DNA of 64,000 bases, from contig JALONG010000028.1 of NCBI GenBank assembly GCA_025455065.1, forward strand, positions 1-64,000, in the 5' to 3' direction. This stretch comes from Candidatus Kapaibacterium sp. Lineage in GTDB: Bacteria > Bacteroidota > Ignavibacteria > Kapaibacteriales > UBA4661. Made by a program: the position numbers and the translations under genes. The notes under the pieces are model-generated. The model saw nothing but the letters and a program-made list of their open reading frames with translations. It had not been told where the DNA came from and did no database searches. How positions within the stretch are numbered: the stretch's first letter is position 1; each line of letters starts with the position of its first letter. Positions 42,642-51,099 of this stretch are shown here, piece by piece.

Positions 42642-43955
42642 ATGAAATCTACCAATCAAACACACTCCCCAGACTTCATCGAACAAACCTACTCCAAAGT
42701 TTCATGGCGGCTTATTCCGTTCCTTTTTCTGCTCTACATCGTTGCCTATCTCGACCGCGTAAACATTGGCTTTGCGCAACTTCAGATGAAAGCAGATTTG
42801 GGCTTTAGTGATGCGGTTTACGGGTTAGGTGCGGGGATATTTTTCGTCGGGTATGTGGTTTTTGAAGTGCCAAGTAATCTGCTTATGGAGCGGGTTGGAG
42901 CGAGGTTTTGGATAGCGCGGATTATGATAATGTGGGGCGTGGTGTCGGCTTCGATGATGTTTGTGCGCTCGGAAGCATGGTTTTATACGCTGCGTTTTTT
43001 GCTAGGCATTGGTGAAGCGGGATTTGCGCCGGGAATTATTTTGTATATCACATATTGGTATCCGTCGGAGCGCCGCGCCCGTGTGTTTTCGCGGTACATG
43101 ATTGCGCTGGCAATTTCCGGCGTGATTGGCGGACCACTTTCCGGCTGGATTCTCACCTCGTTTGCCGGAGTGAACGGCTGGACGGGCTGGCAATGGCTGT
43201 TTTTGTTGGAAGGCTTGCCCGCAACAGTGCTTGGAATCATCGTTCTCTTCTATTTGGATGATGCACCGCGTTCCGCACAATGGCTTACCGACGACGAAAA
43301 AAATGTGCTGGAAAGCGCATTGGAACAAGAGCGGCAAGCAAAACTCGCGGGCGGACATCAGCATAACCTCCGCGAGGCTTTGACGGATTCTAGAGTGCTG
43401 CTCTTGGGATTGTCATACTTCTTGATGTTGTGCGGCTTGTACGGCATAAGCTTTTGGCTGCCACAAATAGTGCGCGGACTCGGCATTACAAACCCGCTCA
43501 ATATCGGCTTTCTCACGGCAGCACTGTATAGCGCGGCGGCTGTCGCAATGCTGCTTGTGAGCCGAAATTCCGACAAAACGGGCGAACGGCGGAAGCATAT
43601 TTTTGTATGTGGGCTTGTTGGCGCGATGGGATTTGTTGGAAGCGGCTTCACAAGTGGCTCTCCGGCGATTTCACTCATTGCACTTACCGTTGCGACCTGC
43701 GGTGTACTCGCCATTTTGCCCATATTTTGGACACTGCCAACGGCATTTTTAAGCGGCACGGCTGCTGCCGCAGGGGTTGCGCTGATTAACTCGTTTGGGA
43801 ATTGTGGTGGTTTTGCAGCGCCCTACGGCATCGGACTTATCAAACAAGCAACGGGTTCGACCGATAATGCGATGATTGGGCTGGGGGTGGTATTATTTCT
43901 GGGAAGCGCATTGGTGCTGGTGTTAAAGGGAGATTCTCGACGCGGTGAACGATAA
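42642..43955 (+). CDS. MFS transporter, ACS (anion:cation symporter) type
   Basis: 437 residues, about twelve membrane segments. The signature runs LDRVNIGFAQLQMKADLGFSDAVYGLGAGIFFVGYVVFEVPSNLLMERVGARFWIARIMIMWG, then RFLLGIGEAGFAPGIILYITYWYPSERRAR, which is diagnostic of the ACS subfamily that imports hexuronates, tartrate, phthalate, allantoate or similar anions. It probably feeds the metabolic island. It sits 28 bp after the large helical-repeat gene, with a strong hairpin downstream at 43973-44003. Confidence 0.93.
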   Translation: MKSTNQTHSPDFIEQTYSKVSWRLIPFLFLLYIVAYLDRVNIGFAQLQMKADLGFSDAVYGLGAGIFFVGYVVFEVPSNLLMERVGARFWIARIMIMWGVVSASMMFVRSEAWFYTLRFLLGIGEAGFAPGIILYITYWYPSERRARVFSRYMIALAISGVIGGPLSGWILTSFAGVNGWTGWQWLFLLEGLPATVLGIIVLFYLDDAPRSAQWLTDDEKNVLESALEQERQAKLAGGHQHNLREALTDSRVLLLGLSYFLMLCGLYGISFWLPQIVRGLGITNPLNIGFLTAALYSAAAVAMLLVSRNSDKTGERRKHIFVCGLVGAMGFVGSGFTSGSPAISLIALTVATCGVLAILPIFWTLPTAFLSGTAAAAGVALINSFGNCGGFAAPYGIGLIKQATGSTDNAMIGLGVVLFLGSALVLVLKGDSRRGER

Positions 43956-43972
43956 AATTTTACAAAGTGGCG

Positions 43973-44003
43973 GACAAATCTGCAATTTGATTGCAGATTT
44001 GTC
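43973..44003. terminator. Strong hairpin between convergent genes
   Basis: A perfect 13-bp stem (GACAAATCTGCAA / TTGCAGATTTGTC) with a 5-base loop TTTGA. It lies 17 bp after the MFS gene and 50 bp before the stop of the leftward membrane-protein gene. No long T-tract is present, so it may be a Rho-assisted or bidirectional terminator, or an RNA-stabilising hairpin. Confidence 0.65.
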
Positions 44004-44054
44004 CCAAATTTACTCCTGATACAATACCGTTTCTGCTAGTTTCTAAGCAAGAAA

Positions 44055-44450
44055 TCACCCCACAAACAACGTTGAAACGCCCCAAATAAGCCATCCCGCA
44101 AAAATAACAAACACAGCATAACCGCCTACATCAAGGTCTTTGAGGAGGTATGCTCGGACGGTCAAAAGAAAAAAGCACCCGTAGGCGACAAGATCGCTTA
44201 TCACTAAAAATCGTAGCAACTCGGGGTAATTCCAACTGACAGCCAGAATGTTGATAAGCCCAAAAAAGATGTTTAATCCTATTGCCCAGAAGAGCCAGAG
44301 CCTACTCCAATAACTCAGCGTGAACTCTTCACGAAAAATTTTCGTCCACTCATTGAGTATTTTTCGCCCAAATGCCTCATTGAAAAAGCCTATCATAAGC
44401 AAAGAGCCAAGGAAATTATACCAGCCCAATGTTAGCAAAAAGAATTTCAT
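44055..44450 (-). CDS. Small integral membrane protein of unknown function
   Basis: 131 residues from ATG 44450, set by a GGAGG ribosome-binding site eight bases upstream. Four hydrophobic segments are visible (FFLLTLGWYNFLGSLLMIGFF, LWLFWAIGLNIFFGLINILAV, FLVISDLVAYGCFFLLTVRAYLL, YAVFVIFAGWLIWGVSTLFVG). No family is recognised. It is isolated, reading toward the MFS gene, and the AT-rich repeat copy 2 lies just upstream. Confidence 0.7.
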   Translation of the reverse strand: MKFFLLTLGWYNFLGSLLMIGFFNEAFGRKILNEWTKIFREEFTLSYWSRLWLFWAIGLNIFFGLINILAVSWNYPELLRFLVISDLVAYGCFFLLTVRAYLLKDLDVGGYAVFVIFAGWLIWGVSTLFVG

Positions 44451-44458
44451 TGCAGTGT

Positions 44459-44463
44459 CCTCC
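44459..44463 (-). promoter_or_regulatory. Shine-Dalgarno of the small membrane-protein gene
   Basis: GGAGG on the leftward strand, eight bases before ATG 44450. It decides the start over a longer frame to 44516. Confidence 0.75.
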
Positions 44464-44518
44464 GTGAAAGAAAATAGCTGAATACCATTTCGCAAAAGTA
44501 CAATTATTTTCGCCACTG

Positions 44519-44667
44519 AGGAATGCGAGTCAAATAAAAGTGCATTTTTTAGTACGTTATTCTTGATTCAAGTAGTTATTTTTAATTAAGTATTTATGCG
44601 GCATGATAAAACTAAAGTAGCTTAAATACTTGCTTTTTAATAGTTGCTTATTTTAAGAACAATATAT
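44519..44667 (-). repeat. AT-rich long repeat, copy 2 (core inverted)
   Basis: The flank (44519-44552) keeps the same orientation as at 39241, but the 110-bp core (44556-44667) is the reverse complement of 39288-39398 with a handful of substitutions. Together they bracket the AraC-to-membrane-protein segment. Confidence 0.85.
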
Positions 44668-44974
44668 TTAAAGCAGAACACTTATTCTGCGGTGTATCAC
44701 GCACGTAGGGACGAAAAATTTTTCGCCCTTACTGCAAATGCACTTTTATGTATTTCGTGTTCTTTACCTGCGCAATTCGTAAAAGCATTTTGGGGAATAT
44801 GCAGGATTACAGCATTTACATACTGTCAATTTTTTACAAGGTATTCCTCTGGGGCAGTGCTAATTTTCATTATCATTCAAGCGTATTTGAACGCCTGAGA
44901 GCGAAAAAACTATCGCCGAAACTTCCCGTCAAATCTACTGTTTGTGGAATTATTGTCAAAAGAGGAAACGCCAA
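44668..44974. other. Leader region of the rightward catabolic arm
   Basis: About 300 bp after the AT-rich repeat. No conserved frame is seen. It must contain the promoter of the amidohydrolase-to-hyuB gene block, but no promoter sequence is convincing enough to place. Confidence 0.5.
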
Positions 44975-46522
44975 ATGTCAGCACAGAATCTTCCTTACGA
45001 CCTCATTATCAAAAATGTTCACCTTGTTCGCCCTAAAAGCACCAGTATTGATGCGCTTGATATAGGAATTGCGGGTGGTAAAATTGCCGCACTCGGCATC
45101 AATCTCGACCCCGCGACAGCGCATGAGACCTACGACGGAAAGGGACTCCTCGCTTTTCCCGGGCTGGTGGATGCCCATATGCACACGGGGATTTATTCGC
45201 CGCTTGAAAAAGATGCCTTGACCGAAAGCCGCGCTGCTGCTATGGGCGGCGTTACTTCGAGCCTGAATTATATGCGCACCGGGCAGTATTATCTCAACAA
45301 ATCTGCGCCCTACAAAGAATTTTTCCCCGAAGTGCTGGCAATTTCCAACGGGCGATTTTATGTGGATTACTGCTATCATTTAGCGCCCATGATGAAAGAG
45401 CATATCGCCGAAATGCCAATGTTGGCAAGGGATATGGGCGTTACGTCGTTCAAAATTTTCATGTTTTACGGTTCGCATGGACTTCATGGACGTTCCGCGT
45501 CGCAAAAAGATTTTTTGATGATTCCCGATGATGAAAAATACGACATTGCGCACTTTGAATTTGTGATGCGCGGTGCGAAAAAAGCAATGGACGAAAACCC
45601 CGCACTGCGAGATATTATCAGTGTTTCGCTGCATTGTGAGACCGCCGAAATTATGACCGCGTACACCAAAATTGTCGAAACCGAAGGGAAACTTTCAGGA
45701 CTGCCCGCTTACAGTGCATCGCGTCCGCCGCACTCGGAAGGACTTGCTATCTTCATTGCGTCCTACTTAGCGCATGAAACCGCGCTTCCCAATATCAATC
45801 TCCTGCACCTCACCTCGCGCAAGGCTGTTGATGCGGCAATGATGATGCAAATGGTCTTTCCGCATATCAATTTTCGGCGTGAAGTAACCGTCGGGCATTT
45901 GCTCATGGACACTGATTTGAAGCCACCTTCCATGCGTAGCGAAGACAAAGAATTTTTGAAAGACAAAGCAAAACGCGACCTCGAATGGACGCAGCTTTTC
46001 GCCAAGGTCAATCCGCCCATTCGCCCCAGACCTGACGTGGAGTACCTTTGGGAGGCATTGCTTGAAGGAAACATTGATTGGGTGTGCAGCGACCACGCCT
46101 GCTGCTCAGCAGAAATGAAAACTGACGCTTCTTCGCCCGATAATGTGTTTGTAGCAAAATCGGGCTTTGGAGGCGCAGAATACCTGCTTTCGGGAATGTT
46201 TTCCGAAGGCTCAAAACGAGGAATGTCTGCCAATCGGGTTGCAGAATTGTGTTCGTGGAATCCCGCAGAACGCTACGGCTTGAAAAGCAAAGGCGACCTT
46301 GGAATCGGCTTCGATGCTGATGTTGTGCTGTTCGACCCGAACGAAACCTTTACCGTCCGCGCCAGTGAATCCCCTTCAGCGCAAGGCTACACGCCCTTTG
46401 AAGGCATGGAACTTACGGGGCGCGTCAAAACGACGTTCTTGCGTGGGAAAAAGATTTTTGAAAACGGAAATGTTGTTGGAGAGCCGTCGGGAAAATACTT
46501 GTCACGTCCATACACCGCGTAA
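44975..46522 (+). CDS. Dihydropyrimidinase/hydantoinase-type amidohydrolase
   Basis: 515 residues from ATG 44975, with AGAGGAAA upstream. The two-metal site of cyclic amidohydrolases is complete: DAHMH (His68, His70), the carbamylatable lysine in TSFKIFM (Lys160), SLHCE (His220), LHLTS (His278) and CSDHACC near residue 378. The C-terminal DADVVLFDPNETFTVRA completes the fold. Members open dihydropyrimidine, hydantoin or related cyclic amide rings in the cytosol. It leads the rightward arm that also carries hyuA and hyuB, which act on related rings. Confidence 0.92.
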   Translation: MSAQNLPYDLIIKNVHLVRPKSTSIDALDIGIAGGKIAALGINLDPATAHETYDGKGLLAFPGLVDAHMHTGIYSPLEKDALTESRAAAMGGVTSSLNYMRTGQYYLNKSAPYKEFFPEVLAISNGRFYVDYCYHLAPMMKEHIAEMPMLARDMGVTSFKIFMFYGSHGLHGRSASQKDFLMIPDDEKYDIAHFEFVMRGAKKAMDENPALRDIISVSLHCETAEIMTAYTKIVETEGKLSGLPAYSASRPPHSEGLAIFIASYLAHETALPNINLLHLTSRKAVDAAMMMQMVFPHINFRREVTVGHLLMDTDLKPPSMRSEDKEFLKDKAKRDLEWTQLFAKVNPPIRPRPDVEYLWEALLEGNIDWVCSDHACCSAEMKTDASSPDNVFVAKSGFGGAEYLLSGMFSEGSKRGMSANRVAELCSWNPAERYGLKSKGDLGIGFDADVVLFDPNETFTVRASESPSAQGYTPFEGMELTGRVKTTFLRGKKIFENGNVVGEPSGKYLSRPYTA

Positions 46523-46541
46523 AATCTACAAGGAATCAATC

Positions 46542-47684
46542 ATGCAAACTCGAATTTTTAGGGTACTATTCACGCTTTGCGGCTTTGTTACAAGCGTATT
46601 TTCCCAAGAAAAGCTGCAAGAAAAACCCCTCCCCGATACAGGCATTTCCGGCGTGTACGAAGTGGTGCTTGGCGCGGCGCAGACAGGCGCGGAAAATCCT
46701 GCGTTTTTCATTCGCTATTTTGCGGAGTTTGGCTTTCGCGTCGTTGATAGCGCAGCATTTACGGCGGCGCAAGCAAAAGAACTCTATGGCGTGGAAAGCG
46801 GCATGAAATCATATCGTTTGCAAAATGGTGCGATTGATTCGCACGGACTTTTACGCATTGTGGCATGGGAAAAGCCGCTTGGACCAGGCGTTGGCTACAA
46901 TGTGCCGGAGACAATCGGCTCAAGAATGGCAGTGATGAAAACCCGTGATGTTATCCGCCTTGTGGATGTGTTCAAGCAAGAACGCGCGAATGGTAAAAAG
47001 TGGCTGCCGATTGACCCAATTTTCGACGACCTCTACCGAATGTCTGACAAACAGCCGGATTTCTTCAACCGCCCAACGGGTGTGCGCGAAACGGCGGTCT
47101 ATGGCGATTGGTTTATTCATGTGTTCTTCCAACGCTACGGCTACAATATTCCGGGCTATGGCACTATCAACGACGCGGCACCGCTTCAAACCAGCGAGTT
47201 TACGCATCACGACTTTTTTATCCCTGCGCAAACGATGGACGCGACAAACTATTACCGCGATGCGCTCGGCTTCAAACCCGAAAAGGACGCGGAAGTAGAT
47301 GGGGACTGGCTTCGCGGCCCGCAGCGTGTCTTTGATATGCAGCCCGGTTCGACGCATATTTACAAGGGATTTGTCTCGCCGAATAATGTTTGTGGCAAAT
47401 TAAAATTCTTCATCCCGCAAGGCGTAAAACCTGACCGCAGCGTACATCAGCGCGTGGGAGAACTCGGAATGACGCTGCATACGCTCTGGACACCAAAACT
47501 CGAAATGGTCTTTGACCTTGTGAAAAAACAAGGTATTTCGCCCACGAAAATTCTAAAAAACGAACTCGGTGAACGGTGTTTTGTGTTCAAAGGTCCCGAC
47601 GGTGTGTCGTGGCAAATCATTGAAAAAACGACAACTTCAAATAAACCCGTTACAAAGTTTGAACTCCAACGAGTGAATAATTAA
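46542..47684 (+). CDS. Secreted VOC-fold protein
   Basis: 380 residues from ATG 46542 (AAGGA Shine-Dalgarno, 20 bp after the amidohydrolase gene); a longer frame to 46299 lies inside that gene and is rejected. A signal peptide (MQTRIFRVLFTLCGFVTSVFSQ) is followed by two VOC modules: FFIRYFAEFGFRVVDSAAF with WEKPLGPGVGY, then TSEFTHHDFFIPAQTMDATNYYRDALGF and VFKGPDGVSWQIIEK. Export is unusual for this fold, which mostly works in the cytosol. The substrate is unknown. Paralogous in layout to the cytoplasmic VOC protein at 37093-38085. Confidence 0.78.
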   Translation: MQTRIFRVLFTLCGFVTSVFSQEKLQEKPLPDTGISGVYEVVLGAAQTGAENPAFFIRYFAEFGFRVVDSAAFTAAQAKELYGVESGMKSYRLQNGAIDSHGLLRIVAWEKPLGPGVGYNVPETIGSRMAVMKTRDVIRLVDVFKQERANGKKWLPIDPIFDDLYRMSDKQPDFFNRPTGVRETAVYGDWFIHVFFQRYGYNIPGYGTINDAAPLQTSEFTHHDFFIPAQTMDATNYYRDALGFKPEKDAEVDGDWLRGPQRVFDMQPGSTHIYKGFVSPNNVCGKLKFFIPQGVKPDRSVHQRVGELGMTLHTLWTPKLEMVFDLVKKQGISPTKILKNELGERCFVFKGPDGVSWQIIEKTTTSNKPVTKFELQRVNN

Positions 47685-47774
47685 TCGAATTGTTACCTGA
47701 TAACAAGCTCAAAACAGTGTAGAATCTCAGGTTAAGGCTGTCGAAACATTTTCTTCACCATATTTTTTTCAACC

Positions 47775-48083
47775 ATGCCCAAAATCATCGTTCTTTTTAA
47801 CCTCAAAGACGGCGTAAATGCTGGCGAATACGAATCATGGGCAAAAACTGCCGATATTCCAACGGTGAAATCTCTCGGCTCGGTCAGCGATTTCCAAGTC
47901 TTAAAATCCGCATCAATACTCGGCTCTGACGCTGCTCCACCCTACAAATACTTCGAGATAATTGATGTGAATAATATGGAGAAATTTTTTGCCGACATAA
48001 GCGCCGATGCGGTTCAGAAGGGCGCGGCACAGTTTGCGCAGTATGCCGAAAATCCGATGTTTATTGTAACAGATAATATCTAA
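47775..48083 (+). CDS. REDY-like (HapK family) protein
   Basis: 102 residues, a dimeric alpha/beta-barrel type protein. The blocks KIIVLFNLKDGVNAGEYESWAKTADIPTVKSLGSVSDFQV and PPYKYFEIIDVNNMEKFFADI resemble the HapK/REDY family named from prodigiosin loci, whose exact function is unknown. No pigment genes are present here. It is 7 bp upstream of the SDR gene, suggesting they work on the same intermediate. Confidence 0.65.
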   Translation: MPKIIVLFNLKDGVNAGEYESWAKTADIPTVKSLGSVSDFQVLKSASILGSDAAPPYKYFEIIDVNNMEKFFADISADAVQKGAAQFAQYAENPMFIVTDNI

Positions 48084-48090
48084 AACCATT

Positions 48091-48942
48091 ATGGGAATCT
48101 ACCAACTTCAAGGAAAAACCGCTATTGTCACAGGCTCTGGGCGCAAAGGCGGCATTGGGGAAGCAGTTATCATGCGCTTTGCGGCGGAGGGCTGTAATGT
48201 TGTTGTGTCGGATATTGGCACATCGGCAGGGGAAAACTTTCCCGGCTCTGCAATCGGCTCAACGCAAGAAATGGAGATTATTGCAGAGGATTGTCGTCAG
48301 CATGGCGTAAAGGCTATCACAGTTCCGTGTGATGTGCGCAAAGAAGCAGACATGGCTAACCTTGTGGAGCAAGCAGTAACGGCGTTTGGCAGCATAGATA
48401 TTTTCGTAAACAACGCCGGAGTGGGCTATTTAATGCAACTTGTCACGGAAATGGACGAAGACAAATGGTCGGCAGTGATGGATGTGAATGTGAAGGGATA
48501 TTTTCTTGGCATCAAACACGCCGGAAAGCGCATGATTGCTCAGTCGGAGGCTAGTAAAAAAGGTGGAAGAATTATCAATATCGGCTCGCAAGCCTCCAAA
48601 TCAGGCTTCCCCTTCGCAGCCGCTTATACCGCATCAAAACACGCTGTTGTGGGACTTACACGCTCTTCCGCGATTGAACTTGCCAAATACGGCATCACGG
48701 TAAACACCGTCTGCCCAAACCACATCACCACTGGCTTAGGAGCGTGGCAGAACGAATTTTTTGCCGAAAAACTTGGTTTAACACTTGACCAGTACCTCGC
48801 CCGCATGAAATCGAACATTCCGCTTGGTCGTCCGGGACTGACGAGCGACATTGCGAAAGCCTGTGCTTTCCTTGCTTCCAGCGAAGCAGAATACATCACG
48901 GGTGAAGCGATGAACGTCAGTGGCGGCGAAGAAATGCACTGA
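48091..48942 (+). CDS. Short-chain dehydrogenase/reductase
   Basis: 283 residues. The Rossmann cofactor motif reads TGSGRKGGIGEAVIMRFAAEG, with D in VVVSDIG suggesting NAD(H) preference. The catalytic set is NNAGVG, the Ser of INIGSQASKSG, and YTASKH (Tyr and Lys). It oxidises or reduces a hydroxyl/keto group of an unknown substrate, probably within the rightward catabolic operon. The end GEAMNVSGGEEMH is the usual C-terminal substrate-binding region. Confidence 0.9.
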   Translation: MGIYQLQGKTAIVTGSGRKGGIGEAVIMRFAAEGCNVVVSDIGTSAGENFPGSAIGSTQEMEIIAEDCRQHGVKAITVPCDVRKEADMANLVEQAVTAFGSIDIFVNNAGVGYLMQLVTEMDEDKWSAVMDVNVKGYFLGIKHAGKRMIAQSEASKKGGRIINIGSQASKSGFPFAAAYTASKHAVVGLTRSSAIELAKYGITVNTVCPNHITTGLGAWQNEFFAEKLGLTLDQYLARMKSNIPLGRPGLTSDIAKACAFLASSEAEYITGEAMNVSGGEEMH

Positions 48943-49002
48943 GCGCATTGACGAATCTCGAAAAATCTTAACGAGCCACCAACCAACTTCTCCTTTCAAA
49001 CT

Positions 49003-51090
49003 ATGCCCTATCGCCTAGGAATTGACATCGGCGGAACATTTACCGATTTCGTTTTGCTCAATGAAACAAGCGGGGATTTGCATTTCGGCAAAACGCTTAC
49101 CACATACCCTGACCCCACAAACGGCATCATTACAGGCACAAAGCAGGTATTGAACGATTTCAACGTGAACGCAGCCGCAATTCACACGATTGTTCACGGC
49201 ACAACGCTTGTAACAAATGCCGTCATTGAGCGGAAAGGCGCAAAAACGGGGTTTATCACAACGCAAGGTTTTACCGATGTTCCCGAAATCGGGCGCGAAC
49301 TTCGCTACGATATTTACGACATTTTTCTCACGATGCCTGAACCCCTTGTGCCGCAGAAACTCCGCGTTGGCGTGGAAGAGCGCCTGAATGCAAAAGGCGA
49401 AGTTGTAATGGCGCTCACACAGGCATCTATTGAAAGAGCCGTCGAAACGCTGGTGGGACGCGGTGTTCAGTCTATTGCGGTGTGTTTGTTACATTCATTT
49501 GTGAATCCTGCGCACGAGCGCATCATTGCTGAGATTATTCATCAAAAATACCCCCACATTTACACCTCACTTTCGGTGGATATTATGCCGGAGATTCGAG
49601 AATACGAGCGTGCTTCAGCAACCATTATGAACGCTTACGTGCAGCCGATTACAGATAAGTATTTGGAGACGCTGGAAAAGCGCTTGCGTGTGCTGGGTTT
49701 TACGGGGAATATTGATATTATGATTTCCAGCGGACGCTTGACAACGATTGAAGGAGCAAGGAAATCGCCTGTACAGCTATTGGAATCAGGTCCGGCGGGT
49801 GGTGCAATGGCTTCGGTGTTTTTCGGAAAACTCACCGGACGCGCAGATTTGCTGGGTTTTGACATGGGCGGAACAACTGCCAAAGCCTCGCTTATTTTGA
49901 ACAACAGACCCGAAATCACGAATCAATTTGAAGCTGCCAGAGTACGCCGTTTCAAGAAGGGAAGCGGCTTACCGGTGCGCATTCCTGTTATTGATTTGAT
50001 TGAAATTGGTGCCGGAGGCGGCTCTATTGCTCACATTGACCACTTGGGCTTGCTCAAAGTCGGTCCTGAAAGTGCTGCATCGCAGCCCGGACCAGCGTGT
50101 TATGGGCGCGGTGGCGATAAACCCACCGTTACAGATGCCGACCTTATTTTGGGTTATTTGAACGAAAAATATTTCTTAGGTGGAACAATGACGCTTGACC
50201 GCGAAGCTGCACGGGAAGCCGTTCACAGGCATATTGCTGAACCGCTCGGCATCACGATTGAACAAGCCGCAATGGGCATTCGCCGCGTGGTGGATGAAAA
50301 CATGGCAAGCGCAGCACGGGTACATATTCTCGAAAAAGGCTACGACCCGCGCCGTTTCTCAATGATTGCCTTTGGCGGCGCGGGACCTGTTCACGCCTTC
50401 AGCGTAGCACGTCTGCTCGGTTCGCCGCAAATGATTATCCCCGTCGGAGCAGGTGTAACCTCAGCTCTGGGCTTTTTGGTCTCTCCCGTTGCCAGCGAAG
50501 CGATTCGCTCCTTTGTTTGCCCGTTGGATGAAATTGATTGGCAAAAACTGAACACTATGCTTCGTGCAATGGAAGAAGAAGGGTTCGAGTTTCTACGCCA
50601 TGCGAAGGCAGATGTGAGCAAGGCAAGAATCACGTGCATAGCAGATATGCGGTATGTGGGGCAGGGACATGAAATAGCCGTACCAATGCCGCTTGGTGAA
50701 CTTTCTGCCGATTCCGTTGCCGAAATTGAAGCCACATTTTTAAAAGAATACCAACTCCGCTACAACCGCACCGTTCCGGCAATGCGGCTTGAAACCGTTA
50801 CATGGCGTGTGGCAGTGAGCGCAGCAGCACCGGAAATCACGCCCAATCAGCCTGGGGCGGAATTTGCTAATGAAAATGCCCTGAAAGCACATCGCAGCGT
50901 GTGGTTCGTGGGAGATTCCACCCCAACGGAAACGCCTGTCTTTAGCCGCTACGCACTCAGTTCCGGCGCGGTGTTTGAGGGTCCGGCAATCATTGAGGAA
51001 AAAGAATCAACAACCGTTATCGGGAAAAATTCGACTGTGAGAATTGATGAGTTTAAGAATATTGTGATAGATTTGCACCACGCGAAATAA
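49003..51090 (+). CDS. hyuA: Hydantoinase/oxoprolinase-family protein, A subunit
   Basis: 695 residues. It begins with the ATPase-like YRLGIDIGGTFTDFVLLNE, then HGTTLVTNAVIERKGAKTGFITT. The Hydantoinase_A core is seen in LLESGPAGGAMASVFFGKLTGRADLLGFDMGGTTAKASLI and GAGGGSIAHID, with a C-terminal domain after MIAFGGAGPVHAFSVARLLG. With HyuB it should form an ATP-dependent enzyme of the N-methylhydantoinase, 5-oxoprolinase or acetone/acetophenone carboxylase group. It follows the SDR gene and precedes hyuB by 9 bp, so the two are co-transcribed. Confidence 0.93.
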   Translation: MPYRLGIDIGGTFTDFVLLNETSGDLHFGKTLTTYPDPTNGIITGTKQVLNDFNVNAAAIHTIVHGTTLVTNAVIERKGAKTGFITTQGFTDVPEIGRELRYDIYDIFLTMPEPLVPQKLRVGVEERLNAKGEVVMALTQASIERAVETLVGRGVQSIAVCLLHSFVNPAHERIIAEIIHQKYPHIYTSLSVDIMPEIREYERASATIMNAYVQPITDKYLETLEKRLRVLGFTGNIDIMISSGRLTTIEGARKSPVQLLESGPAGGAMASVFFGKLTGRADLLGFDMGGTTAKASLILNNRPEITNQFEAARVRRFKKGSGLPVRIPVIDLIEIGAGGGSIAHIDHLGLLKVGPESAASQPGPACYGRGGDKPTVTDADLILGYLNEKYFLGGTMTLDREAAREAVHRHIAEPLGITIEQAAMGIRRVVDENMASAARVHILEKGYDPRRFSMIAFGGAGPVHAFSVARLLGSPQMIIPVGAGVTSALGFLVSPVASEAIRSFVCPLDEIDWQKLNTMLRAMEEEGFEFLRHAKADVSKARITCIADMRYVGQGHEIAVPMPLGELSADSVAEIEATFLKEYQLRYNRTVPAMRLETVTWRVAVSAAAPEITPNQPGAEFANENALKAHRSVWFVGDSTPTETPVFSRYALSSGAVFEGPAIIEEKESTTVIGKNSTVRIDEFKNIVIDLHHAK

Positions 51091-51099
51091 TCAAATACT

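Noticed and set aside
46299..46541. Upstream in-frame extension of the secreted VOC gene
   Set aside because: It lies inside the amidohydrolase gene. The signal peptide and AAGGA ribosome site fix the start at 46542.
47690..47770. Possible terminator hairpin (TTACCTGA / TCAGGTTAA) after the secreted VOC gene
   Set aside because: The stem is imperfect with a long loop and lacks a T-tract.
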